This document shows, piece after piece, positions 1-7,193 of a stretch of DNA of 31,848 nucleotides. The stretch lies in contig JANTHH010000004.1 of the NCBI GenBank assembly GCA_024762485.1, forward strand, positions 1 to 31,848, given 5' to 3'. The position numbers and the translations under genes are program-made. Positions within the stretch are counted from its first letter, which is position 1; every line of letters starts with the position of its first letter. The notes under the pieces are model-generated. The model was given only the letters and a program-made list of their open reading frames with translations. It ran no database searches and was not told the DNA's origin. The stretch comes from Chromatiales bacterium (GTDB lineage: Bacteria > Pseudomonadota > Gammaproteobacteria > Chromatiales > Chromatiaceae).

Positions 1-559
1 GGAGCACGGCGGCCTGCAGGGCCTTGGTGAATGCCGCCCGGCCAAAGAAGTACGGCTCATCCTCTTCGCGAAAGGGCCGTAAGCCGCGGTAGGGACAGAC
101 TGCTGCGCGTGGAGTTCCGATTTGGTCCGACGCTGGCGGTCCCGGCGGCTTCCGTCGAATGGCAGCCGCCAGGACCCTCAATGCAGCAGCATCGGACACG
201 TCATGTGATAAGTCGACCCAGGTATTGGCACCGAGAAAGCCCAGGCCCGGATCGGCGTCATCCAACAGTACGGGGATTACCGGGAAAGCCGGCTCACGCG
301 TCTGCCGCTCGAGGGCGAAGTCACGCTCGCGCTGCTGCCACGATCCCAGCCCCTCGCTACCCAGGAATACCGCGATGGCCTTACACGACCCCAGCAACTC
401 CTCCAGCGCTCTTGGCCAGGGCCTGCCCGGGGTCAGGTGCCAGCGATCGAAGAATACCTTCAGCCCTTGATGCGTCAGCGCGCGCGCGACCGCCTCTACC
501 GCGGCCTGATCGGCCCTGTGATAGCTGAAGAACACATCGAACGAATCATTGCCTTCCAA
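1..559 (-). CDS. TIR domain - nSTAND NTPase, 5' part only (runs off the window)
   Basis: The minus strand is open from 559 to the window edge, giving about 186 residues. Residues 5-85 look like a TIR domain: FDVFFSYHRAD at the first strand, KVFFDRW, the AIAVFLGS strand, and a W74-x3-E78 arrangement matching the position of the catalytic Glu of NADase TIR domains. Residues 155-174 read CPYRGLRPF..ED..YFFGR, the signature that opens nSTAND1-type NTPase modules, so the missing part should hold a P-loop and probably C-terminal repeats. An in-frame stop lies just upstream; the only good start is TTG at 559, with GGAGG 8 bases before it. TIR-STAND proteins are typically immune or cell-death sensors; that role is inferred here. 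The gene lies downstream of tRNA-Leu and points away from the eCIS locus. Confidence 0.8.
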   Translation of the reverse strand, partial: MEGNDSFDVFFSYHRADQAAVEAVARALTHQGLKVFFDRWHLTPGRPWPRALEELLGSCKAIAVFLGSEGLGSWQQRERDFALERQTREPAFPVIPVLLDDADPGLGFLGANTWVDLSHDVSDAAALRVLAAAIRRKPPGPPASDQIGTPRAAVCPYRGLRPFREEDEPYFFGRAAFTKALQAAVL

Positions 560-926
560 AATGGCGCCCTCCAGGGGCGTTCCTTTTCATTATGGAGTGT
601 AGACACGTCCGACAAGATTTCGAGTTAAAGGGCTCGACGCGTTGGCGGCGGGCAACCCGCCAGATTTGCTTTCACTTGAGAAAAGTCCTGGAACTGGTTG
701 GCAAGCCGGGCAAACCGATGTTCTTTGCTCTTGTTTCCAACGAAAGCGAGAGCGCCCGCTTCGTTACACCGCTTTCGGCACCCCGGCGGTCGGAGCAGCC
801 CGCGCAAGGCACCCACACAAACTTCGGCAAATGGCAGGCCTGATTCGATCAACACTGAAGCGGCCTGACAGTAAGCTTGTTCGCAGGGGTTTCCGAGAAG
901 CTATCTGTTGGAACCGAATACTGGTT
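560..926. other. intergenic stretch without a recognisable gene
   Basis: About 370 bases separate the TIR-nSTAND gene from the 3' end of tRNA-Leu. Short open frames on both strands give low-complexity Arg/Pro/Ala-rich translations without recognisable domains or good ribosome sites, so I treat them as chance. No strong hairpin with a T-run was found after the tRNA. Confidence 0.6.
589..615 (-). promoter_or_regulatory. possible sigma-70 promoter of the TIR-nSTAND gene
   Basis: On the minus strand a TTGTCG hexamer (610-615) is followed after 15 bases by CATAAT (589-594), about 30 bases before the TTG start. The -10 is good; the spacer is shorter than the usual 16-18, so this is tentative. Confidence 0.3.
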
Positions 927-1014
927 TGGTGCCCGGAGCCGGAATCGAACCGGCACGGCCGCAATGGCCGGCAGATTTTAAGTCTGCTGCGTCTACCAGT
1001 TTCGCCATCCGGGC
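927..1014 (-). tRNA. leuZ: tRNA-Leu(UAA)
   Basis: The minus strand folds as a class II tRNA: acceptor GCCCGGA (1008-1014) pairs with TCCGGGC, the D-arm has GGTAGACGC, the anticodon loop is CTTAAAA with anticodon TAA (978-980), a long variable arm follows, then a GGTTCGATTCC T-arm. The CCA end is encoded (927-929). In E. coli and many gammaproteobacteria this gene ends the glyW-cysT-leuZ operon; here its partners lie about 30 kb away, beyond the eCIS locus. Confidence 0.96.
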
Positions 1015-1025
1015 GCGCAGGCGTC

Positions 1026-1031
1026 ATTGTA
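1026..1031 (-). promoter_or_regulatory. possible -10 element for the separated tRNA-Leu gene
   Basis: TACAAT on the minus strand lies 11 bases before the mature 5' end of tRNA-Leu. No good -35 at 16-18 bases was found; a TTGAAT lies 25 bases upstream. If the tRNA no longer reads from the glyW promoter it needs a promoter about here. Confidence 0.25.
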
Positions 1032-1212
1032 CTGTCCCCGGGGGATTGCTGCGCGGTATTCAACCGAGGCGGATGAGGAGCGGGGAAGAAGGTGGCCGGA
1101 CCTGGAGTCGGGGCGAAGCACCAGCTTCCCCAGAAGCTTCGCGCAAGAAGGGTCCCACGATCGACGCAATACCTCAGCGCGGCATGTCGTACCACCAGCG
1201 AGGCAGTAATCT

Positions 1213-1241
1213 CTGACTTTTCTGACCTGCGGCAACATAAT
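1213..1241 (+). promoter_or_regulatory. possible sigma-70 promoter of the membrane protein gene
   Basis: CTGACT (1213-1218), a 17-base spacer and CATAAT (1236-1241) match 4/6 and 5/6 of the -35 and -10 consensus, about 80 bases before the ATG at 1320. Confidence 0.4.
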
Positions 1242-1319
1242 CAAGGCCCGCCAGCCCGGCTGGCGGCTGGAATGGTGCTAGATTCAAATAAGGGAGTCTC
1301 AATCCTAGTGGAGGAAGAC

Positions 1320-2519
1320 ATGACAGGGAAACAATCACATGTTCGTGATGACTCTATGGGTGTGGATCCGAAGATTCCACAGAGCCCAAGGCCCACGGAA
1401 GTCGACAATACCGGCGAGTACCCGCAGTCGGTATTGTGTTCAAGTGACAGTCGCCGCTTCCGCCCGACCGACTGGTCATTCTGGAAGGAGAGCGGACACC
1501 GATGGCTGAGGAATCTTATATCGATATTCGGAGGCCGCGTTTCCCATATCCATTACCATGAGGCAAAGGAGCGTTACTACAACCTACTGGCACTTACCGA
1601 GTTCCATTACGAATTGATCAGGCATCAGCCGAAGGTGCCTGAGACACGTCGCATCGCCATCGAACAATGCTGCAAAACGCTGGTCAAAGCGGAGGATCTT
1701 CTCACCTACCGCCAGCAGGACCTCAACAATCTATGGCGTGCGCTGACCCGGGTGAGGCTGATCCTGTTCGAGAAGGTGCTGGACGACGACAGCTGGTCAA
1801 CCCAGGTGGATTTCTGCCGCGAGGAGGCGCATCGGCTGGCTGTTGAGGATCAGCCCGAGATCAGGGACATGCTGCAACAACTGGCCGAGGCCACCAATGA
1901 AGATGGCAACAATCGGGACAATCGCAAGGTTAAACGGCTCACCCATGCACTGGTCGAGCGTTTCAACACCATCCGCACCGCACGAATCTACGAGCAATTC
2001 ATCAAGATGCGTACCTATCGGGCCGCGTTCGTGATGTTGATGTTGTTTGCTGCACTGCTGGTGGGTAACGCCGATCTGCTGGTAAAAGGCGACAAGGTTG
2101 ATTTTCCGGCATACCAGCCGGCCGACTATCTGGCGGAGACGCCGGAGGCGAAGAGCAGTCTGCTCGTGTGGCTGAGGGAAATGGCCATCTACCAAGGGCG
2201 CTATCTGAACGAGCTCATGGCGGAAAACGTCCTCGTCTTTGTTTTCCTTTCGGGGCTGATCGGCGGCATGTTCTCGGTGGTCATGCGGGTCAAGCAACGG
2301 GATCTCAAACCGGGCGAGGATGCCTACTTTCGTTACTACGTGCTGACCAAACCCTTCGTCGGTGCGTTGGGCGCGGTGATCCTTTACATCCTGTTCCAAG
2401 GCGAGTTTCTCACCATGGAGATGGTCAAGGAGCTTGGCCCCTCAGCAACCCCCAAGCTCTTCGGCTTTGCCTTTCTTTCGGGGTTTTCCGAGCGTTTTGT
2501 CTTCCCCGAACTGCACTGA
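1320..2519 (+). CDS. membrane protein of unknown function, about four C-terminal TM segments
   Basis: 399 residues. The frame is open further upstream, but ATG 1320 follows GGAGGAAG at ideal distance. Residues 1-230 are soluble, charged and probably helical, with many Arg, Glu and Gln. Hydrophobic segments are seen at about 235-257, 304-324, 346-363 and 380-396. The C-terminus has a SGFSERF motif just before the stop, which I have seen at the ends of uncharacterised membrane proteins; I cannot assign a family. A soluble helical half followed by a membrane bundle would suit a signalling or effector-type membrane protein, but nothing proves it. The gene stands alone, with its own possible promoter and a gap of 500 bases before the next gene. 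It may be a passenger of the island rather than part of the injection system. Confidence 0.75.
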   Translation: MTGKQSHVRDDSMGVDPKIPQSPRPTEVDNTGEYPQSVLCSSDSRRFRPTDWSFWKESGHRWLRNLISIFGGRVSHIHYHEAKERYYNLLALTEFHYELIRHQPKVPETRRIAIEQCCKTLVKAEDLLTYRQQDLNNLWRALTRVRLILFEKVLDDDSWSTQVDFCREEAHRLAVEDQPEIRDMLQQLAEATNEDGNNRDNRKVKRLTHALVERFNTIRTARIYEQFIKMRTYRAAFVMLMLFAALLVGNADLLVKGDKVDFPAYQPADYLAETPEAKSSLLVWLREMAIYQGRYLNELMAENVLVFVFLSGLIGGMFSVVMRVKQRDLKPGEDAYFRYYVLTKPFVGALGAVILYILFQGEFLTMEMVKELGPSATPKLFGFAFLSGFSERFVFPELH

Positions 2520-3022
2520 GAAAACAAACAAACGAAGCCCAGATCAATTCATAACAGGACACGTTGCGGTGTCAAATCGACCATATCTGCGTTGCAGATC
2601 TTCGCAATTGCCTGGCCCACAAGGTGGATCGCGACGTGAGAGCGAGTCCCCTGGGGAACCTGGTGCAATCGAGAAATCAGGTGAAATATCCAGGCATCGC
2701 ATTCCGTTGTTCGTTCTTCTTCCTTACCGCCACTTCCCTCTGCATTGGGTAGGTATCAACACACTGCCAACGCAAGGAACTCGCCACCCCTCCCTCTTGT
2801 CCGCGTGTAAGGAAGATGGCCAAGCCCAGAATGAGATCCCGGGCAGGAACATTTTTCGAAGCAGGTCACAACCGGGTGGACAAACGAGAATTCACATTGC
2901 TTTCATGTTGGTGACGAGTATTCTTGTTCCTGAGACTGAGTCCACTGCCCTCAGGGCGGCGGCATATCGTGGGGTCAGAGGCTGCGAGTGCCATCGGCGG
3001 TGGCAGTGCAAGGACAAGTGCA
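2520..3022. other. gene-poor stretch upstream of the activator gene
   Basis: About 500 bases. I see a small perfect hairpin (ATCTGC-GTT-GCAGAT, 2585-2599) without a following T-run, a possible promoter at 2897-2924, and an isolated 32-codon frame at 2816-2914 with no recognisable product. The stretch could hold the leader of the activator gene or the remnant of a lost gene; no homology to a sensor domain is visible. Confidence 0.5.
2897..2924 (+). promoter_or_regulatory. possible sigma-70 promoter of the activator gene
   Basis: TTGCTT (2897-2902), 16 bases, then TATTCT (2919-2924). It would give a leader of about 90 bases before ATG 3023. Weak match. Confidence 0.25.
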
Positions 3023-4048
3023 ATGGCACCAGCGCAAGACAGGAGTGCCGGTTTGCTTCCGCAGACGGGCATGCCCATTGGGGACTCTCCCGCGTTTCGG
3101 CAGGTAAAGTTTCTGATCAGGAAGCTGTCGGCCTGCGATGCCACTCTGCTCATTCAGGGTGAGACGGGGACGGGCAAAGAACTGGCCGCCCGCGCCATCC
3201 ACTATTCCAGCAGGCGCGGACAAGGGCCCTTCATCCCTGTCAATTGCGGTGCCATCACGGACAATCTGGTGGAAAGCGAGCTATTCGGTGCCGAACGCGG
3301 CGCCTTCACAGATGCACGCGAGAGCCGCCTCGGTATCGTCAGCCAGGCAGAAGGCGGGACCCTGATGCTCGACGAGGTCGAGGTCATGAGTCCCCGCGCT
3401 CAAGTGGTGTTGCTGCGATTTCTCGAGGATCATGAGTACCGCCCCATAGGGGGCCGGCCGCGACAGGCCGATGTACGCATCATTGCCGCCACCAATCGCA
3501 ATCTGGAACAGATGGTGGCCGAAGGATCCTTCCGCAGTGACCTGCTGTTCAGGCTCAATCTGGTGACCCTGGAACTTCCTCCCCTGCGTGAACGCGCAGA
3601 GGATATCCGCTTGCTGGCAGAGGTCTTCATCCAGCGCTATGCGGAGGAATATCGGCAGGAACCACGGCGGCTGCATGCGGAGACCCTTAGCGCCTTCCTG
3701 CGTTATTCCTGGCCGGGCAACGTGCGTGAGCTCGAAAACCTGATCCATCGCCAGTACCTGGTCTCGGACGACCCGGTGATTCATATCGCCGATCCCAGGG
3801 CACCGGAAGACAGGCGACACTGTGAACGACCCGCGGTTCAAGACTGCGCCAACGACTTCCAGACCGCCAAGGCCAGGGTCATCGCCCATTTCGAAAAGGC
3901 CTATCTAACCAGCCTGCTGACCCGGACCGGTGGCAACATCAGCCGCGCCGCTCTGCTGTCCGGCAAGGAACGCAGCGCCCTCGGAAAGCTGATGAAAAAA
4001 TATGGCCTCGACAGAAGCCAGTTCAAGCGCAGTCGGAAAACCTCCTGA
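3023..4048 (+). CDS. sigma-54-dependent transcriptional activator (AAA+ and Fis-type HTH)
   Basis: 341 residues from ATG 3023, which follows AAGGA; the frame stays open to a TTG at 2924, so the start is not certain. It is a bacterial enhancer-binding protein: Walker A GETGTGKE at 46-53, the sigma-54 contact loop GAFTDA at 93-98 (canonical GAFTGA), Walker B LMLDE ending D117-E118, the WPGNVRELENLIHR segment, and a C-terminal Fis-like helix-turn-helix (TRTGGNISRAALLSG, then KLMKKYGL). Only about 20 residues precede the AAA+ domain, so there is no receiver, GAF or PAS input domain; activity is probably set by expression level or a partner protein. A sigma-54 promoter lies 200 bases downstream and drives the next genes, making this the likely dedicated activator of the eCIS operon. 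Confidence 0.9.
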   Translation: MAPAQDRSAGLLPQTGMPIGDSPAFRQVKFLIRKLSACDATLLIQGETGTGKELAARAIHYSSRRGQGPFIPVNCGAITDNLVESELFGAERGAFTDARESRLGIVSQAEGGTLMLDEVEVMSPRAQVVLLRFLEDHEYRPIGGRPRQADVRIIAATNRNLEQMVAEGSFRSDLLFRLNLVTLELPPLRERAEDIRLLAEVFIQRYAEEYRQEPRRLHAETLSAFLRYSWPGNVRELENLIHRQYLVSDDPVIHIADPRAPEDRRHCERPAVQDCANDFQTAKARVIAHFEKAYLTSLLTRTGGNISRAALLSGKERSALGKLMKKYGLDRSQFKRSRKTS

Positions 4049-4124
4049 CATCCCAGTGTCCCCGCCCGGCGCAATAGCTGTTGCCATCGCCCACTGGGTT
4101 ACTTTTTACCCAACCGTGATTTCG

Positions 4125-4150
4125 GTGGCTAAGCAATAGCTTAGAGCCAC
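4125..4150. promoter_or_regulatory. dyad, candidate upstream activator binding site
   Basis: GTGGCTAAGC (4125-4134), AATA, then GCTTAGAGCCAC (4139-4150) form an inverted repeat, perfect apart from two extra bases in one arm. It lies about 100 bases before the -24 element, the usual place for enhancer sites of sigma-54 activators, and just downstream of the activator gene. No T-run follows, so a terminator is less likely. Confidence 0.5.
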
Positions 4151-4217
4151 GCCCCTGCAAAAGTGAGTCATTCCTCCCCCACCCACCAGCCCCCTCTCAA
4201 AATATATTCCACACTTG

Positions 4218-4230
4218 AATCAATAACTTG
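4218..4230 (+). promoter_or_regulatory. IHF binding site
   Basis: The 13 bases match the IHF consensus WATCAANNNNTTR at every fixed position, with an AT-rich tract on the 5' side (about 4198-4210), as in strong IHF sites. It lies between the candidate enhancer and the -24/-12 promoter, where IHF bends DNA to bring the activator to sigma-54 polymerase. Confidence 0.65.
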
Positions 4231-4244
4231 AAGTGTTGTCCCGC

Positions 4245-4261
4245 CTGGTACGGGACTTGCT
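4245..4261 (+). promoter_or_regulatory. sigma-54 (-24/-12) promoter of the eCIS operon
   Basis: CTGGTACGGGACTTGCT matches YTGGCACGRNNNTTGCW at 16 of 17 positions, with the invariant GG (4247-4248) and GC (4259-4260) 10 bases apart. Transcription should begin near 4272, ahead of the GTG at 4299. It is the only strong promoter seen before the long gene run to 31323. Confidence 0.85.
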
Positions 4262-4298
4262 CACCTACAGGCAGCGCAAACAGGCCAGTGAGCACTGT

Positions 4299-4586
4299 GT
4301 GAAACACAACAGTCCCAACACCCAACCCGCGGACACGGATGAAGAGGCAAAGGATATTGCGCAGCAGATCAGGCAATACCTGGAAAGACATCCCCGCAGC
4401 AAGGACACCCTGGAAGGCATCCGCAGCTGGTGGCTTCAAGAGGCTGGCGTGCCCGTTTCACGAGTGGAAAAGGCCTTGGACTGGCTGATGGCGCACCGAC
4501 TCGTCGACAGGGAGTCCCTGCCGGATGGCGGGGTGGTCTTTTCGGCGACCAAGAAGGCCAGGACAGGCAACAAGGGCGGCGAATGA
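4299..4586 (+). CDS. small winged-helix-like protein, first gene of the eCIS operon
   Basis: 95 residues from GTG 4299. Earlier in-frame starts such as TTG 4233 lie upstream of or within the sigma-54 promoter, so they would not be on the transcript. The ribosome site is weak. After a polar N-terminus, residues 20-80 look like a small helical domain ending in a beta wing (ALDWLMAHRLVDRE, then GGVVFSA), the pattern of a winged helix. The C-terminus is Lys-rich. I do not recognise the family. As first gene behind the promoter it could be a DNA-binding regulator of the operon, but this is inference. Confidence 0.65.
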   Translation: MKHNSPNTQPADTDEEAKDIAQQIRQYLERHPRSKDTLEGIRSWWLQEAGVPVSRVEKALDWLMAHRLVDRESLPDGGVVFSATKKARTGNKGGE

Positions 4587-4659
4587 CTGGCAGGCAGGCC
4601 CTGCTGTCATGGCAGAACCCACTTTTCAACCAAGCGATACGAAGACGGAGGAGAGAGGC

Positions 4660-5028
4660 ATGGCAGAGACGATCAAATGGAACTTCGTCACCCAGGTGTT
4701 GCACGGCCCGAGCGTCTCGGCGGCGGGTAGCTTCGACGAGGTCAACGCCTACGACAAATTCAATATCGAGATTGCTGATACCGTCACCCAGGCCGTCAAC
4801 CTGGTACCGGCCGACAGCATCTCCGTGCTGGTGATCAATCCCAAGAAACCGGACAAGAATCTCACCTACGACCTGAGTGGCAGTGACGTCGCCCTGGATG
4901 GCCCGCATGTCCTGATCGGCACGGGCGCCGTCGGCCTGCTGGGCGGCGCCACCAGCCTCACCTTCACCAACGCCACCGGTGCCGATGCCGTGATAGAGAT
5001 CCTCATTGGCCGTAATTCAACGCCATAG
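4660..5028 (+). CDS. small protein of unknown function preceding the sheath
   Basis: 122 residues. ATG 4660 follows a strong GGAGGAGAG; an earlier ATG at 4609 has a poorer site. The sequence begins MAETIKWNFVTQ and is Asp/Val/Ala rich with alternating hydrophobic residues, suggesting an all-beta fold, and it has a Gly-rich stretch near 80-100. No signal peptide, cysteines or membrane segment are seen. Its place just before the sheath gene, in the same transcript, suggests a structural or assembly role. No family recognised. Confidence 0.7.
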   Translation: MAETIKWNFVTQVLHGPSVSAAGSFDEVNAYDKFNIEIADTVTQAVNLVPADSISVLVINPKKPDKNLTYDLSGSDVALDGPHVLIGTGAVGLLGGATSLTFTNATGADAVIEILIGRNSTP

Positions 5029-5068
5029 CCAGGACCGATACCCAGCCCAGAATGCAAGGAGAACCATC

Positions 5069-6646
5069 ATGCCCGTGACCCTATCCTATCCCGGCGTTTA
5101 CATCGAAGAGGTGCCAAGCGGGGTTCGCACCATCACCGGGGTCGCCACCTCGATCACCGCCTTCGTCGGTCGCGCCCTACGCGGATCAGAGAACGATCCC
5201 ACCCGTGTGCAGAGCTTTGCCGAATACGAGCGACTATTTGGCGGATTGTGGCGCGACAGCACCATGAGCTACGCCGTGCATCAGTTCTTCCAAAACGGTG
5301 GCCGCGATGCACTGATCGTGCGGGTGCAGAACGGTGGCAGCGCCGCCACCCTGACCTTGCCGGTCGGCTTCAACCTGGTCGCCGCCAGCACGGGCGAATG
5401 GGGTGAAAAGCTGCGGGTACGAATAGATCATCCCTCGCACGAAGACGACCCGACCGACAGCCTGTTCAATCTCAGCATTCGCGACACCGCCACCGGGGTG
5501 ACGGAGCGCTTCCTCAATCTCTCCACGGATGAGGACCACGCCCGTTTCGTCAGCGATGTGCTGAAACAGCAATCCCGGCTGGTGCGTATCAGTGGCGGCG
5601 CACCCGGTTCACGGCCGGACCTCACCGGCGTCGCGCCCCACACGCCAACCGCCGGGGCCGATCCCATGCTGGGAGACAACTGGTCTACCCAATTCAACAG
5701 CGACGGTGACGACGGCTCCGACATCACCGACAACCAGATCTCGCTGGCCTCGCTGAAATCAGACAAGGAAGGTCTGTGGGCACTGGAAAAGGCGGACATC
5801 TTCAACCTGCTCTGCATCCCGCCCCTGACCCGAGGCGATGGTGGCGACATCGGTTCCCAGACCCGCAGCGCCGCCGCCACCTACTGTGAAGAGCGTCGCG
5901 CCATCTATATCGTCGACCCGCTCACCACTTGGACCGAGGCCTCGCACCTGACGGGTGGCAGTGGCCTGGACAGTGCCGGCTGGGGCCTGGGTCGCAGCCG
6001 CAATGCGGCCCTCTACTTCCCGCACATCAGACAACCCGACCCCCTGCAGGAAAACCGCCTGGCCAACTTTGCCCCCTGTGGCGCCGTGGCCGGCGTGATG
6101 GCGCGCACCGACGGCCAGCGCGGAATCTGGAAGGCGCCGGCCGGCAACGATGCCACCCTCAAGGGTGTGGTGGAACTGAGCGTCAAGCTGACCGATGGCG
6201 AAAACGGCCAGCTGAATCCACTGGCGGTCAACTGCCTGCGCGCCTTCCCCGTCACCGGGCGCGTGGTGTGGGGTTCACGCACCCTGCGCGGCGCCGATCA
6301 GCTGGCCTCGGAATGGAAATACCTGCCGGTCCGGCGCCTCGCGCTGTACATCGAGGAAAGCCTGTTCCGCGGCACCCAGTGGGTGGTGTTCGAACCCAAC
6401 GACGAGCCCCTTTGGGCGCAGATCCGCCTCAATCTGGGTGCCTTCATGCACAACCTGTTTCGCCAGGGCGCCTTCCAGGGCAGCAGCCCGCGCGAGGCCT
6501 ATTTCGTCAAGTGCGACAGCGAGACCACCACGCAGAACGACATCGACCAGGGAATCGTCAACATCGTGGTGGGCTTCGCCCCGCTCAAGCCCGCCGAGTT
6601 CGTGGTGATCAAACTACAGCAAATCGCCGGTCAGATCCAAGCCTAA
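5069..6646 (+). CDS. contractile tail sheath protein (Pvc2/Afp2-like)
   Basis: 525 residues from ATG 5069 after AAGGAG. The N-terminus carries the sheath signature SYPGVYIEEVPSG, then a block ending FFQNGGRDALIVRV. The C-terminal third has the conserved sheath core (EESLFRGTQWVVFEPND, GIVNIVVGFAPLKPAEF). The sheath wraps the inner tube and contracts to drive it through the target envelope. Length and motifs fit a single full-length phage-type sheath. Well-known eCIS such as PVC and Afp carry several sheath paralogues; only this one is present in the window. Confidence 0.95.
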   Translation: MPVTLSYPGVYIEEVPSGVRTITGVATSITAFVGRALRGSENDPTRVQSFAEYERLFGGLWRDSTMSYAVHQFFQNGGRDALIVRVQNGGSAATLTLPVGFNLVAASTGEWGEKLRVRIDHPSHEDDPTDSLFNLSIRDTATGVTERFLNLSTDEDHARFVSDVLKQQSRLVRISGGAPGSRPDLTGVAPHTPTAGADPMLGDNWSTQFNSDGDDGSDITDNQISLASLKSDKEGLWALEKADIFNLLCIPPLTRGDGGDIGSQTRSAAATYCEERRAIYIVDPLTTWTEASHLTGGSGLDSAGWGLGRSRNAALYFPHIRQPDPLQENRLANFAPCGAVAGVMARTDGQRGIWKAPAGNDATLKGVVELSVKLTDGENGQLNPLAVNCLRAFPVTGRVVWGSRTLRGADQLASEWKYLPVRRLALYIEESLFRGTQWVVFEPNDEPLWAQIRLNLGAFMHNLFRQGAFQGSSPREAYFVKCDSETTTQNDIDQGIVNIVVGFAPLKPAEFVVIKLQQIAGQIQA

Positions 6647-6656
6647 GGAGAGTCCA

Positions 6657-7181
6657 ATGGCACAGTTCAGCGTCAATGCACATCGCTTCGACCCCTACAA
6701 GAATTTCAAATTCCGGGTCAAATGGGACGGTCGCTACGTGGCCGGCATCTCCAAGGTCGGGGCCCTCAAGAAAAGTACCGAGGTGGTGGAGCACCGCGAG
6801 GGTGGCGATCCCTCCAGCTCGCGCAAATCACCGGGACGTACCAAGTACGAGGCGATCACTCTGGAACGTGGTGTCACCCATGACCCCGAGTTCGAACAGT
6901 GGGCCAACAAGGTCTGGAACTACGGCTCGGGTCTGGGCAGCGAGGTCTCGCTGAAGGACTTCCGCAAGGACATCATCATCGAGATCTACAACGAGGCCGG
7001 GCAGCTCGCTATCGCCTATAAGGTGTACCGCTGCTGGGTGTCCGAATTCCAGGCCGTCCCCGACCTGGATGCCAATGCCAACGCCGTCGCCATCCAGACC
7101 CTGAAACTGGAAAACGAGGGGTGGGAGCGTGACTACGAGGTCACCGAGCCCAGCGAGCCCAGTTTTACCGAGCCCGCCTGA
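6657..7181 (+). CDS. inner tube protein (gp19 / Hcp-like)
   Basis: 174 residues, ATG 6657 after AAGGAGAG, ten bases after the sheath stop. It shows the tail tube pattern: FDPYKNFKFRVKWDG at the start, VGALKKSTEVVEHREGG, the KYEAITLERGVT block, and a C-terminal SEFQAVPDLDANANAVAIQT, typical of T4 gp19-family tube proteins of contractile systems. It stacks in rings to form the channel that holds cargo. It is somewhat long, with a Pro/Glu/Ser-rich tail after residue 160. Confidence 0.93.
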   Translation: MAQFSVNAHRFDPYKNFKFRVKWDGRYVAGISKVGALKKSTEVVEHREGGDPSSSRKSPGRTKYEAITLERGVTHDPEFEQWANKVWNYGSGLGSEVSLKDFRKDIIIEIYNEAGQLAIAYKVYRCWVSEFQAVPDLDANANAVAIQTLKLENEGWERDYEVTEPSEPSFTEPA

Positions 7182-7193
7182 CGGAGGCCCAGA

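Larger units (their letters stand above)
1015..1319. other. left junction between tRNA-Leu and the inserted locus
   Basis: About 305 bases without a convincing gene. It holds a hairpin with a 7-bp perfect stem (GCGAAGC 1113-1119 with GCTTCGC 1136-1142). It also holds a stretch at 1089-1117 that resembles, at 21 of 29 positions by eye and in the same orientation, the 3' end of the tRNA-Cys gene at 31611-31639. The frame of the next gene is open back to 1092, but its ribosome site places the start at 1320. Confidence 0.5.

Noticed and set aside
225..241. A -24/-12-like motif inside the TIR-nSTAND gene
   Set aside because: The -12 part is poor and it lies in coding sequence with no gene behind it.
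31..528. Plus-strand frame of 165 codons at the left edge
   Set aside because: Opposite to the TIR-nSTAND gene, which has real domain motifs; the plus-strand translation is Arg/Pro/Ala low complexity.
2816..2914. Small plus-strand frame of 32 codons before the activator gene
   Set aside because: Ribosome site too close to the ATG, no family or conserved pattern visible; could be a leader peptide but the sequence gives no support.
4096..4111. Short inverted repeat with GGGT and ACCC arms
   Set aside because: Only four to five base pairs around a T-rich centre; too weak to call as an activator site or terminator.
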